From Aquificota bacterium (GTDB lineage Bacteria > Aquificota > Aquificia > Aquificales > Hydrogenothermaceae): 64,000 nt of DNA. Below the pieces are notes generated by a model that was given only the letters and a program-made list of their open reading frames with translations, ran no database searches and was not told the origin of the DNA. The position numbers were made by a program, and so were the translations under genes. Positions 1 to 7,225 of this stretch are shown piece after piece; position 1 is the stretch's first letter, and the number at the start of each line of letters is the position of its first letter. Location of the stretch: contig JAADDZ010000015.1 of the NCBI GenBank assembly GCA_013153635.1, positions 62,001-126,000 on the forward strand, in the 5' to 3' direction.

Positions 1-2
1 AA

Positions 3-827
3 TCTCCTCTCTCTCCAGAAGTTTTTGAGCTTAAAAAGACTCTTAGAAAGCTAAATTTACATACTGTTTGTGAGGAGGCTTCTTGTCCTAATATTGGAGA
101 CTGTTTCTCAAGAAGAACAGCCACTTTTATGATACTTGGGGATAGGTGTACTAGAGCTTGTCCTTACTGTGATGTTTCCCACGGAAAACCTAAACCTCCA
201 GACCCTAAAGAACCTTTACATATAGCTACCGCTGTTAAAGAACTAGGGCTTAACTACGTTGTTATAACATCTGTAAATAGAGATGACTTGCACGATGGAG
301 GAGCTTCTCATTTTGTAAAAGTGATACAAGCTATAAGAGAAAACTACCCTAGCTGTAAGATAGAAGTTCTGATTCCAGATTTTCAAGGTGACTTTGAAGC
401 GTTAAAAATGGTGGTCGAAGCTAAACCAACTGTGGTGAATCACAATATAGAAACAGTTCCTTCTCTTTATGGAGAGATAAGGCATAGAGGGAATTATCAG
501 CGTTCTATACAGATAATAAAATGGATTAAGGAGATAGACAGTAGTATATATTCTAAATCTGGAATTATGGTAGGGTTAGGAGAAACAAAGCAAGAAGTAT
601 TCAATGTTATGGACGATTTGGCAAAGGTTGGCTGTGATATTTTTACTGTAGGTCAATACTTGCAACCATCTAAAAATCATATACCTGTAAAGAGATACGT
701 GTCCACAGAGGAGTTTAAAGAGTATGAAAAGGTAGGATACGAAAAAGGGTTCAAAGAAGTCTACAGCGGTACGTTAGTTAGAAGCTCTTTTCATGCTGAT
801 GAAATATTTAATAAAGTAAGAGATTGA
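3..827 (+). CDS. lipA: Lipoyl synthase LipA (5' end outside window)
   Basis: Radical SAM enzyme that inserts two sulfur atoms into octanoyl groups on lipoyl domains of 2-oxoacid dehydrogenases or the glycine cleavage H protein. The open frame runs in from the window edge, and about 274 residues are visible, so only a few N-terminal residues are missing. Both cluster signatures are present: the auxiliary Fe-S motif CEEASCPNIGDC and, about 25 residues later, the radical SAM motif CTRACPYC preceded by TATFMILGD. The C-terminal RSSFHA matches the family's conserved RSS element. The first in-frame ATG (129) lies inside the conserved core and is not the start. A short gap and a new ribosome binding site separate it from the next gene. 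Confidence 0.96.
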   Translation, partial: SPLSPEVFELKKTLRKLNLHTVCEEASCPNIGDCFSRRTATFMILGDRCTRACPYCDVSHGKPKPPDPKEPLHIATAVKELGLNYVVITSVNRDDLHDGGASHFVKVIQAIRENYPSCKIEVLIPDFQGDFEALKMVVEAKPTVVNHNIETVPSLYGEIRHRGNYQRSIQIIKWIKEIDSSIYSKSGIMVGLGETKQEVFNVMDDLAKVGCDIFTVGQYLQPSKNHIPVKRYVSTEEFKEYEKVGYEKGFKEVYSGTLVRSSFHADEIFNKVRD

Positions 828-866
828 TTCCGAATAGTTATATAAACACTATTAGGGGTCTTTTTA

Positions 867-1082
867 ATGTATATAGTAAAATGCTCTAGCTGTGGTTACC
901 AACTAACCCAGAATAACCAAATTATTCTGTATGCTGGTGAAAAAGTCGCTTCCTTGATAGCTGTAGAATGCTCTAGCTGTAGCTCTTTTGGAGAAAAAAG
1001 GAGAAAAGTCGCTTCTATTTTTAATGATTATGATATACGATGCCCACAATGTAAAAGAGCCGGGGAATGGACTTGGCTATAG
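867..1082 (+). CDS. Small zinc-ribbon-like protein, unknown function
   Basis: A 71-residue protein with three CxxC pairs (Cys6/9, Cys35/38, Cys59/62), consistent with a small metal-binding ribbon with a spare pair. I do not recognise a named family. The start has an AGGGG-type ribosome binding site, and the frame is conserved-looking (CSSC, CSSC and CPQC knuckles) rather than random. It follows lipA on the same strand by 39 bases and may be co-transcribed. Its last six bases overlap the end of convergent panC. A DNA/RNA-binding or iron-sulfur scaffold role would be a guess. Confidence 0.7.
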   Translation: MYIVKCSSCGYQLTQNNQIILYAGEKVASLIAVECSSCSSFGEKRRKVASIFNDYDIRCPQCKRAGEWTWL

Positions 1083-1922
1083 CTCTATATTGTCTATGAG
1101 TCTCGTTTCTCCAACAAAAACAGCTAAGGCTATAATGTCTCCCTTTTTTACTGTTTTTACTGGTTTTAATGTTTTTGGATTTACAATCTCTATGTATTGA
1201 ATCTCTTTTATTTTTGGGTATCTCATAATAAGAGATTGTATCTCTTTTTTTAAGACTTGTGGGTCTGTCTGTCCTTTGATAAATAGATTTTTAGCTAATA
1301 AAAGGGCTTTGTTTAACGCAGATGCAGATGTTCTCTCTTCTTTTGAGAGATATTTATTCCGTGAAGACATAGCAACGCCATCTTTTTCTCTTATTATGGG
1401 ACACCCTATTACTTGGGTATCCATGTTTAGGTCTTGAACCATCTGTTTAATCACTACTAATTGTTGATAATCTTTTTTACCAAAGTATGCTCTATCTGGT
1501 TTAACAATGTTAAACAGTTTTGCTACTACAGTGGTAACACCTTTGAAATGGTTAGGTCTATATCTGCCACATAAGGTAGAAGTAAGGTCTTCTACCACTA
1601 TGTATGTTTTAAAACCTTTTGGATACATCTCTTTGTACAGTGGATTAAAAAGTATATCCACCTTTTCTTTTTCACATAGTTGAATGTCTTTTTTTATGTT
1701 CCTTGGGTATCTGTCTAAATCTTCATTTTTACCAAACTGGATAGGATTCACAAAAACGCTAACTATCACAATATCGTTCTCTTTTTTTGCACATCTAATC
1801 AAGGATATATGCCCTTCGTGTAGGTAACCCATAGTTGGGACGAATCCTATACTTTTTTTACTGTCTTTATAGTTTTTTATAATACTTTTCATCTTCTTTA
1901 TAGACCTTATCCATCTAGTCAT
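1077..1922 (-). CDS. panC: Pantothenate synthetase PanC
   Basis: ATP-dependent condensation of pantoate and beta-alanine to pantothenate, for coenzyme A synthesis; cytoplasmic. The 281 residues carry the adenylylation motif PTMGYLHEGH with HxGH at about residues 35-38, the KKDYQQL motif and the SSRNKYLS segment (KMSKS-like loop of the cytidylyltransferase superfamily). Length is normal. The chosen ATG places VPTMG at residue 28, as in well-studied PanC proteins; a second ATG ten residues in is less likely. It lies 7 bases after thiS and probably shares its transcript. Confidence 0.96.
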   Translation of the reverse strand: MTRWIRSIKKMKSIIKNYKDSKKSIGFVPTMGYLHEGHISLIRCAKKENDIVIVSVFVNPIQFGKNEDLDRYPRNIKKDIQLCEKEKVDILFNPLYKEMYPKGFKTYIVVEDLTSTLCGRYRPNHFKGVTTVVAKLFNIVKPDRAYFGKKDYQQLVVIKQMVQDLNMDTQVIGCPIIREKDGVAMSSRNKYLSKEERTSASALNKALLLAKNLFIKGQTDPQVLKKEIQSLIMRYPKIKEIQYIEIVNPKTLKPVKTVKKGDIIALAVFVGETRLIDNIEL

Positions 1923-1929
1923 CTATCTT

Positions 1930-2130
1930 TTATCCTCCCCCAACAAAGTGTACAATTTCTACTTTGTCTCCGTCTTTTAATCTAAAAGAGCTGTACTCAC
2001 TCTTTGGAATGACGTCCATTCCAACGGCTACAGCAAAGTTTGGAGCTTTAATACCTAGCTTTTTTACAAGCTCTTCTATGGTCATTTCTTGGTCAAACTC
2101 CTTTTCTTCTCCGTTGATTATGAGCCTCAT
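1930..2130 (-). CDS. thiS: Sulfur carrier protein ThiS
   Basis: A 66-residue ubiquitin-fold sulfur carrier for thiazole synthesis in the thiamine pathway. It has the MRLIINGEEKEF start, the EELVKKLGI helix and the obligatory C-terminal Gly-Gly (ending VGGG) that is thiocarboxylated. A strong AGGAGG site precedes the ATG. It is first in a two-gene unit with panC. No thiG, thiF or thiazole partner is adjacent, and I see no TPP riboswitch-like element in the 132-base upstream region. Confidence 0.93.
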   Translation of the reverse strand: MRLIINGEEKEFDQEMTIEELVKKLGIKAPNFAVAVGMDVIPKSEYSSFRLKDGDKVEIVHFVGGG

Positions 2131-2215
2131 CTATACCTCCTTTTTAGGTCTATTTTTCCTTTATATTGTTATTGCAAAAAGTACAAATTTCAACAAGGTA
2201 ACACTTAGGTAACTT

Positions 2216-2246
2216 TATATGTATATGTTATCTAGAAATACATATA
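2216..2246. promoter_or_regulatory. Inverted repeat upstream of DUF2202 lipoprotein gene
   Basis: Two perfect 9-base arms (TATATGTAT at 2216-2224 and ATACATATA at 2238-2246) separated by 13 bases, ending just before the AGGAGG ribosome binding site of the gene at 2263. Two direct GGTAAC copies lie immediately upstream. It could be a regulator site or a leader hairpin that touches the ribosome binding site; AT-rich chance symmetry is also possible. Confidence 0.35.
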
Positions 2247-2262
2247 ATTAGGAGGTTTAAAG

Positions 2263-2994
2263 ATGAAAAAATCTTTACTTACACTTTCAGCTGTAGCTTT
2301 AGGTTCTGTTTTTCTCTTTTCATGTGGAGACGGAGGTGGAGATGGTAACGATATTACAATCGACCCTTACTACGACTCTGCTCTACAGCAAAATTTTACA
2401 TACATCACAACCGCTCCTGTTCAAGACCTGTCTGCTTACGAGGTAGAATCCTTGATATTTATGTGGAATGAAGAAAAAATGGCCAAAGACCTGTACTACG
2501 CTCTGTACGAAGAGTACAGTAACTATCCAACTGCACTGACTTTTAAAAATATAGCAGAAAGGTCAGAAACCACACATCAAAAGGTTATAGAACTTCTGTT
2601 AGACAAATATCAGCTGTCTGTAGATGACCAACCTTACGACCCTGATAGAGATTTGGAAGATGACTATCCTCCGGGAGAGTACAGCATAGACGAGGTAAAA
2701 CAGTTATACGATAATTTGTTAGCCCAAGGTCAGGTTAACATTATAGAAGCGCTAAAAGTAGGGTGTATCGTTGAAGTAGTAGATGTAGAGGACTTAAATG
2801 AGAGACTTGCCTTGGTAGATAATCAAGATATTATATTAGCTTTCGAAGCTCTTAGACAGGGTAGTTACAACCATTATTGGGCTTTTTATTACTCCTTACA
2901 GCAGATAGGTGTTGAGGAAGGGTGCTGTGTATTAGGAGATGAATACTGCAAAACTAAAGAAGAGTTCCCTCCAAGTAACAGAGCTCCCTACTAA
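2263..2994 (+). CDS. DUF2202-domain lipoprotein (ferritin-like fold)
   Basis: A 243-residue exported lipoprotein. The N-terminus has a signal peptide ending in LFSC with Cys21 as lipidation site, followed by a Gly/Asp-rich linker. Residues about 58-220 match DUF2202: the helix beginning EVESLIFMWNEEKMAKDLY and a later ERSETTHQKVIELL helix supply Glu and His residues in a spacing seen in ferritin-like four-helix proteins. The C-terminal tail carries extra cysteines (CC then C near 221-229). Function of DUF2202 proteins is not established; metal binding in the periplasm is an inference. It has a strong AGGAGG site and its own terminator downstream. Confidence 0.85.
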   Translation: MKKSLLTLSAVALGSVFLFSCGDGGGDGNDITIDPYYDSALQQNFTYITTAPVQDLSAYEVESLIFMWNEEKMAKDLYYALYEEYSNYPTALTFKNIAERSETTHQKVIELLLDKYQLSVDDQPYDPDRDLEDDYPPGEYSIDEVKQLYDNLLAQGQVNIIEALKVGCIVEVVDVEDLNERLALVDNQDIILAFEALRQGSYNHYWAFYYSLQQIGVEEGCCVLGDEYCKTKEEFPPSNRAPY

Positions 2995-3003
2995 TAGTTT
3001 GTA

Positions 3004-3031
3004 GGCAGGTGAAAAACCTGCCTTTTTGTTT
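3004..3031 (+). terminator. Rho-independent terminator after DUF2202 gene
   Basis: Perfect 7-base-pair stem GGCAGGT/ACCTGCC with a GAAAA loop, followed by a T-rich run. It lies directly after the stop codon of the DUF2202 lipoprotein gene. Confidence 0.88.
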
Positions 3032-3047
3032 TATAATTATTTTTACT

Positions 3048-3383
3048 ATGGCTACGAAAATAATACTAGATTCTTCAAAATTCAAAGATGAGAGACCTTT
3101 TTCAGAAAGGATTTTAGAAACTGATGATTTTTTACTTATCCATTTTTACTTGAAACAAGGACAGAAGATACCTATGCACACTTCTCCCTCTTTGGTTCTT
3201 ATCACTGTTTTGGAAGGAAAGGGTAGATTTTTCTACGGTAGTGAAGAGAACTTTGAAGATTTGGATTGTGGAGAGACTATAAAGTATCAGCCGGAAGAAC
3301 CTCACGGATTTAGCGCATTGGAAGATATGGTAGTTCAAGCTTTGGTGATTCCTAAACCGGTTAAAAGGGTTTCTATTTCCTAG
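3048..3383 (+). CDS. Small cupin-domain protein
   Basis: A 111-residue single-domain cupin: the segment QGQKIPMHTSPSLVLITVLEG and the later PEEPHGFSAL resemble the two cupin motifs, with His residues that could bind a metal. The substrate is unknown. I use the ATG at 3048; the earlier in-frame GTG at 3009 falls inside the terminator hairpin of the preceding gene and would give an odd hydrophobic leader. No clear Shine-Dalgarno precedes 3048, but a perfect TATAAT (3032-3037) ends 10 bases upstream, so the mRNA may be leaderless. It converges on flhB with a 9-base gap. Confidence 0.75.
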   Translation: MATKIILDSSKFKDERPFSERILETDDFLLIHFYLKQGQKIPMHTSPSLVLITVLEGKGRFFYGSEENFEDLDCGETIKYQPEEPHGFSALEDMVVQALVIPKPVKRVSIS

Positions 3384-3392
3384 ATTCTGTTT

Positions 3393-4448
3393 TTACAGTT
3401 TTAATCCTTTCTCTTTATAAATCCTAGCTAGGATTTTTGCCACCGCTGTATATAGATTTTCTGGTATATAATCTCCTATCTCACAGCTCTTGTATAGTGA
3501 ACGGGCAAGGGGTGGGTCTTGAAATACTGGGACTTTGTTTTCTTTTGCTTTTTCTTTTATTTTAAGAGCTATATTGTCTACTCCTTTTGCTATAACTTTT
3601 GGAGCCTGCATCTTTCCTTTTTCATATTTTAGAGCTACTGCGTAGTGATTGGGATTTGTTATTACTACATCTGCTTTTGCTACCTCTGCCATCATTCTAA
3701 GCATAGATAGCTCTCTTTGTTTTTTTCTTATTGCGGCTTTTATCTGTGGATTTCCTTCATACATTTTTCTCTCTTCTTTTACCTCTTGTTTTGTCATTTT
3801 TATGTTTTCTTCGTATTCAAATTTTCTGTATATGAAGTCTATGACGGCTATAGGTACAGACAAAAGAGAAAAAGCAAGGATAAGTATCAATGTGTATTTA
3901 ACCATTATGTAAATTTGGTGACTTATCGGGAGATTTACGAATCTAATAATATCGTTGAACAGGTAACTTAGAATAAAGTAAGAGATAGCTGTTGCTACGA
4001 TAAGTTTTAGTACATTTCTAAATAGCTCAAAGATGGTTTTTAATGAGAGCAGTCTCATGATACCAGATATAGGATTTATCCTGTCTAGTTTCGGTTTTAA
4101 TGCTTTTATAGAAAAGATAAGCCCAAATTGAGCTATATTTGATACTATCCCGACAATCAAAAAGGTTAAAAATACTGGAAGTAGCAAAACGGCTATCGTT
4201 TTAACCCCAAGCATGATTAGAGAGGAGTTCACTGTAGGGATTAGATAGTCTGGATTTGAGAATATATATCTGTATAAATTCAGGAGATAGGAATATGCAA
4301 AGGGTATATAGGCGAGAAAGAGAAAAAACATCACTATCAAAGATGCAGATATTGGTATATCTTGACTTTTTGCTACCTGACCTTCTTCTTTTGCCTTCTG
4401 CCTACGCCGAGGCGTAGCTTTTTCTGTCTTGCTTGGGTCTTTTGCCAT
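3393..4448 (-). CDS. flhB: Flagellar export switch protein FlhB
   Basis: Membrane component of the flagellar type III export gate that switches substrate class from rod/hook to filament. The 351 residues show a basic N-terminus (DPSKTEKATPRRRQKAKEEG), four hydrophobic segments between about 30 and 210, and the cytoplasmic autocleavage domain. The cleavage motif, NPTH in most FlhB, reads NPNH here (TNPNHYAVALKY). Downstream PPLARSLY and a KGLKL end are typical. It is the last gene of the long flagellar operon, two bases after fliR stops, with an AGGAAA site before the ATG. Confidence 0.95.
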   Translation of the reverse strand: MAKDPSKTEKATPRRRQKAKEEGQVAKSQDIPISASLIVMFFLFLAYIPFAYSYLLNLYRYIFSNPDYLIPTVNSSLIMLGVKTIAVLLLPVFLTFLIVGIVSNIAQFGLIFSIKALKPKLDRINPISGIMRLLSLKTIFELFRNVLKLIVATAISYFILSYLFNDIIRFVNLPISHQIYIMVKYTLILILAFSLLSVPIAVIDFIYRKFEYEENIKMTKQEVKEERKMYEGNPQIKAAIRKKQRELSMLRMMAEVAKADVVITNPNHYAVALKYEKGKMQAPKVIAKGVDNIALKIKEKAKENKVPVFQDPPLARSLYKSCEIGDYIPENLYTAVAKILARIYKEKGLKL

Positions 4449-4449
4449 G

Positions 4450-5226
4450 TTATTTTCCTATATGCTTTATTATCTGGACAAAGGAGCTTCCTGTTTGGTC
4501 TAGTATATTTACAGCAAAATATATTATTGTTGCTGTTCCAATAGCTAAGGAGATAAGCCCTAAAAATATCTGAAGAGGTAAACCTACGATAAATACCATG
4601 ATTTGAGGAATCAGTCTATTTATCAAAGCTAAAACTACATTGGTTATAAACAAGACGAGGATAAAAGGAAAGGCAAGTTTAAAACCTAGTACAAATATCT
4701 GGGTACTCTTTTCTAAGATGTACTGGAACACGCCAGTATTCAAGCTAAAAGCATATACCGGAAATATTTCAAAACTTGCTACTACTCCTGCTAGAAATAT
4801 TTGATATACCCCTGTGATAAAAAATAGTAGGTAGAATATAAGTATAAACAGTCTATCTAGTACAGCTATCTGTCCAAAGGTTGGGTCGAAAGTATTCACT
4901 ATGGTTAAACCCATAAAGTAGCTTATGAGTTCTGCCGCATAAGAAAAGGCAGATATAAATATGGTTACAATTATCCCAAGTAAAAACCCTACAAGCAATT
5001 CTTTTAGTATATTTAGTAGTATTTCTACTACTATCAGGTCTTCTACAGATATTTTTATGTCTAGGATAGAGGAGATATAGAAGGATAATGAAACTAAAAA
5101 TAGAACTCGAATGTTCAAAGGTATCATAGATGTATTTAGTAGTGGGAAGCTCAAGAATATGCCTATAACTCTTGTAAATACAAATCCTATACCTAAAGCT
5201 TGTTCTGGAGTGATTAAAGGGGTCAT
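4450..5226 (-). CDS. fliR: Flagellar export gate protein FliR
   Basis: A 258-residue polytopic membrane protein of the export gate (FliPQR complex). It is hydrophobic throughout, with about six predicted spans, the RVIGIFLSFPLLN N-terminal element and the NTFDPTFGQIAVLDRLF central segment that is characteristic of FliR. The start codon overlaps the fliQ stop by four bases (ATGA), so translation is coupled. Order fliP-fliQ-fliR-flhB is the common arrangement. Confidence 0.95.
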   Translation of the reverse strand: MTPLITPEQALGIGFVFTRVIGIFLSFPLLNTSMIPLNIRVLFLVSLSFYISSILDIKISVEDLIVVEILLNILKELLVGFLLGIIVTIFISAFSYAAELISYFMGLTIVNTFDPTFGQIAVLDRLFILIFYLLFFITGVYQIFLAGVVASFEIFPVYAFSLNTGVFQYILEKSTQIFVLGFKLAFPFILVLFITNVVLALINRLIPQIMVFIVGLPLQIFLGLISLAIGTATIIYFAVNILDQTGSSFVQIIKHIGK

Positions 5227-5492
5227 CTTATCATCTGTACTATCAGCTCAAATACATGTTTGGTGTAATCAACTAATTCAATAAACATCCAAGTACCAAA
5301 AAATATCATAGCTAGTATGGTAGCAACTATCTTTGGTATAAAGGTTAACGTCATTTCATGTATCTGGGTTGCGGCTTGGAATATGCTTATCAAAAGTCCT
5401 ACGATAAATGCGGTAGCAATTACTGGCGTTCCTACTTTGAGTGCTACCCACAGCATTTCTTGTATTAGGGTTATAGCCATGTCTACACTCAT
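5223..5492 (-). CDS. fliQ: Flagellar export gate protein FliQ
   Basis: An 89-residue protein with two transmembrane helices and the family pattern GTPVIATAFIVGLLISIFQA followed by MTLTFIPKIVA. Four copies join FliP5FliR1 in the export gate. It overlaps both neighbours by four bases (fliP stop and fliR start), which implies translational coupling. Confidence 0.95.
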   Translation of the reverse strand: MSVDMAITLIQEMLWVALKVGTPVIATAFIVGLLISIFQAATQIHEMTLTFIPKIVATILAMIFFGTWMFIELVDYTKHVFELIVQMIR

Positions 5493-6217
5493 CTATAACT
5501 CTCTACTAATGCCTTTGTTAAAAGCTCCCACCCATCAGCCATGATAAATAAGACTAGCTTAAATGGGAGGGAGATAAGCATAGGGGGTATCATCATCATT
5601 CCCATAGACATAAGTATGCTGGCTATAAGCAGGTCTATTATCAAAAATGGTAAAAAGATAACAAACACTATCTCAAAGGCTGTTTTTATTTCACTTATCA
5701 TAAAAGCTGGTATTAAAGCTGTCATACTGACTTCTTCTGGACTTTTTGGTTTTTCTTCTGCCAAATCTATGAATAGTTTTAGGTCTTCTTTTCTAGTATT
5801 TGTCAGCATAAATTTTTTTATTGGTGTTTTTGCTTTTTCTAATGCTTCCAAATCTCCTATCTCTTTTTTTAGGTAAGGCTGTAAGGCGTTTTGGTTTATA
5901 TCATCGAAGACAGGTTTCATTATAAAAAAAGTGAGAAATAAAGACAGAGCTATTATAACTTGGTTTGGAGGGGTTTGGGGAATCCCTAACGCATGTCTAA
6001 GTAATGAAAGGATTATAACTATTCTAGTAAATGATGTGATGGTTATTAAAAGGGCTGGAGCTATACTTAGTATAGTGATTAAAAATAGGATTTTTAGGGT
6101 TATATCAAGGTTGTTTAACTGGTTTAAGATTTCTTGTGTTTGTTCTGCTACAGCGGGATATACTGCTGTTAGTAGTACCAAATTCGTGATGACTATCTTG
6201 TTTTTCATCTTTTTCAT
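5489..6217 (-). CDS. fliP: Flagellar export gate protein FliP
   Basis: A 242-residue core subunit of the export gate. It has an N-terminal cleavable signal ending near AVA (about residue 24), as expected for FliP, then the hallmark segments LITITSFTRIVIILSLLRHA, GIPQTPPNQVI and ALIPAFMISEIKTAFEI, and MSMGMMMIPPMLISLPFKL near the end. Its first 113 bases lie inside the frame annotated as fliO. An ATG three codons later is an alternative start. Confidence 0.96.
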   Translation of the reverse strand: MKKMKNKIVITNLVLLTAVYPAVAEQTQEILNQLNNLDITLKILFLITILSIAPALLITITSFTRIVIILSLLRHALGIPQTPPNQVIIALSLFLTFFIMKPVFDDINQNALQPYLKKEIGDLEALEKAKTPIKKFMLTNTRKEDLKLFIDLAEEKPKSPEEVSMTALIPAFMISEIKTAFEIVFVIFLPFLIIDLLIASILMSMGMMMIPPMLISLPFKLVLFIMADGWELLTKALVESYR

Positions 6218-6464
6218 TCCACTGGTCTATTTTTTGTATAGAGTTACTCGAAAATGCTATTAGATAGTTTTTTCGTCCGATTTTGGCTAAAACTAAAGTT
6301 TTGTCTTTCCCTATGTACTGTATCTCTTCTATTTTGAGTTTTTTACCTGTATGTATCGGTAATTTTCTATGGTATCTCTTTAGTAGATAAAATCCTGCGT
6401 ATATAAAAAACAGGACTATGACGAAAGAGGAGATGAGCCTTAGGGTATCTTGATATTCAAGCAA
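6105..6464 (-). CDS. fliO: FliO-like flagellar assembly protein
   Basis: A 119-residue protein with one N-terminal membrane helix (about residues 8-28) followed by a short basic domain, KLKIEEIQYIGKDKTLVLAKIGRKNYLIAF, which matches FliO proteins in pattern. FliO helps assemble the FliP ring. It sits between fliN and fliP as usual. The frame continues 113 bases into fliP and its last 37 or so residues look like a by-product of the fliP signal peptide region, so the functional protein may be effectively about 80 residues plus an unconserved tail. Confidence 0.82.
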   Translation of the reverse strand: MLEYQDTLRLISSFVIVLFFIYAGFYLLKRYHRKLPIHTGKKLKIEEIQYIGKDKTLVLAKIGRKNYLIAFSSNSIQKIDQWNEKDEKQDSHHEFGTTNSSISRCSRTNTRNLKPVKQP

Positions 6465-6708
6465 GGTCTATTATCCTTACGCTGTATTTTTCATTTACTA
6501 TCATCATTTCACCAATGGCAAATGTTTTTCCATTGATATGTATGTCTAGATAATCTTCTGTATGTTTGTCTAACTGGATTACATCTCCTTCTTTCATTTT
6601 TAGTATTTCTCCAAAGAGTTTTTGTACCGTCCCAACTGATACAGACACTTTTAGCTCTATATCTTCTAAGAATTTTAGCTGGTCTACTTTAGCTGTTTGT
6701 TTATCCAT
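6457..6708 (-). CDS. fliN: Flagellar motor switch protein FliN
   Basis: An 83-residue SpoA/C-ring domain protein: LKFLEDIELKVSVSVG, the MKEGDVIQLDK turn, and INGKTFAIGEMMIVNEKYSVRI are classic FliN. It forms the lower C-ring with FliM and affects rotation direction and export. I use the ATG at 6708, which shares one base with the fliL stop (TGATG), instead of the GTG one codon earlier. The usual upstream neighbour fliM is absent: fliL runs directly into fliN. Confidence 0.95.
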   Translation of the reverse strand: MDKQTAKVDQLKFLEDIELKVSVSVGTVQKLFGEILKMKEGDVIQLDKHTEDYLDIHINGKTFAIGEMMIVNEKYSVRIIDLA

Positions 6709-7217
6709 CACGCCGTCTGTATTACAAATTCTGTGAAATACACATTTTTTACTCCTCCTATTGGGAGGATTGCATTTACTCTCTTTAATATTTCTTCTTT
6801 TAGTCTCTCTAAACCTTCTGGACTTTTTAGGTCTGCTGATGTTTTTGTAAATAAAAGGGTAGTTATGACATCTTTGATTTGAGGGAGTCTCTTTTCTACT
6901 TCCATTTTTACTTTTTCATCTTGTATCTCTAAGACTATAGCTATTTTTAGGTATCTGTCTGCATCTTTATCAGCAAGATTTACGATAAATGAACCTAAAT
7001 CGTATTGGATTCCCACTTCTTCTATATTTTTTATTTCTTCTACTATCTTTTCTGCTTTATCTTCTTCTTTATTTTCTTTGTTGAGGAATAAAAATTTGTA
7101 GGCTACTGCAGAACCAGCTCCACCTAGTACGAGTAGGAGAAGGAAGAGTATGAAAAATTTCTTCTTTCCTCCTCCTTTCTTTTCTTCTTGCTCTACATTT
7201 TGGTTTTCTTCAGCCAT
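6708..7217 (-). CDS. fliL: Flagellar basal body protein FliL
   Basis: A 169-residue single-pass inner membrane protein that associates with the stator ring. It has a charged N-terminal tail with a GGGKKK patch, one transmembrane helix (about 25-46), an acidic linker, and a periplasmic domain with LGSFIVNLAD and RYLKIAIVLEI, both typical. It lies 8 bases after flgE in the operon and overlaps fliN. Confidence 0.93.
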   Translation of the reverse strand: MAEENQNVEQEEKKGGGKKKFFILFLLLLVLGGAGSAVAYKFLFLNKENKEEDKAEKIVEEIKNIEEVGIQYDLGSFIVNLADKDADRYLKIAIVLEIQDEKVKMEVEKRLPQIKDVITTLLFTKTSADLKSPEGLERLKEEILKRVNAILPIGGVKNVYFTEFVIQTA

Positions 7218-7225
7218 CTATTTTT

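Noticed and set aside
2131-2262. TPP riboswitch ahead of thiS
   Set aside because: No conserved THI-box sequence such as CTGAGA is found in the 132 bases.
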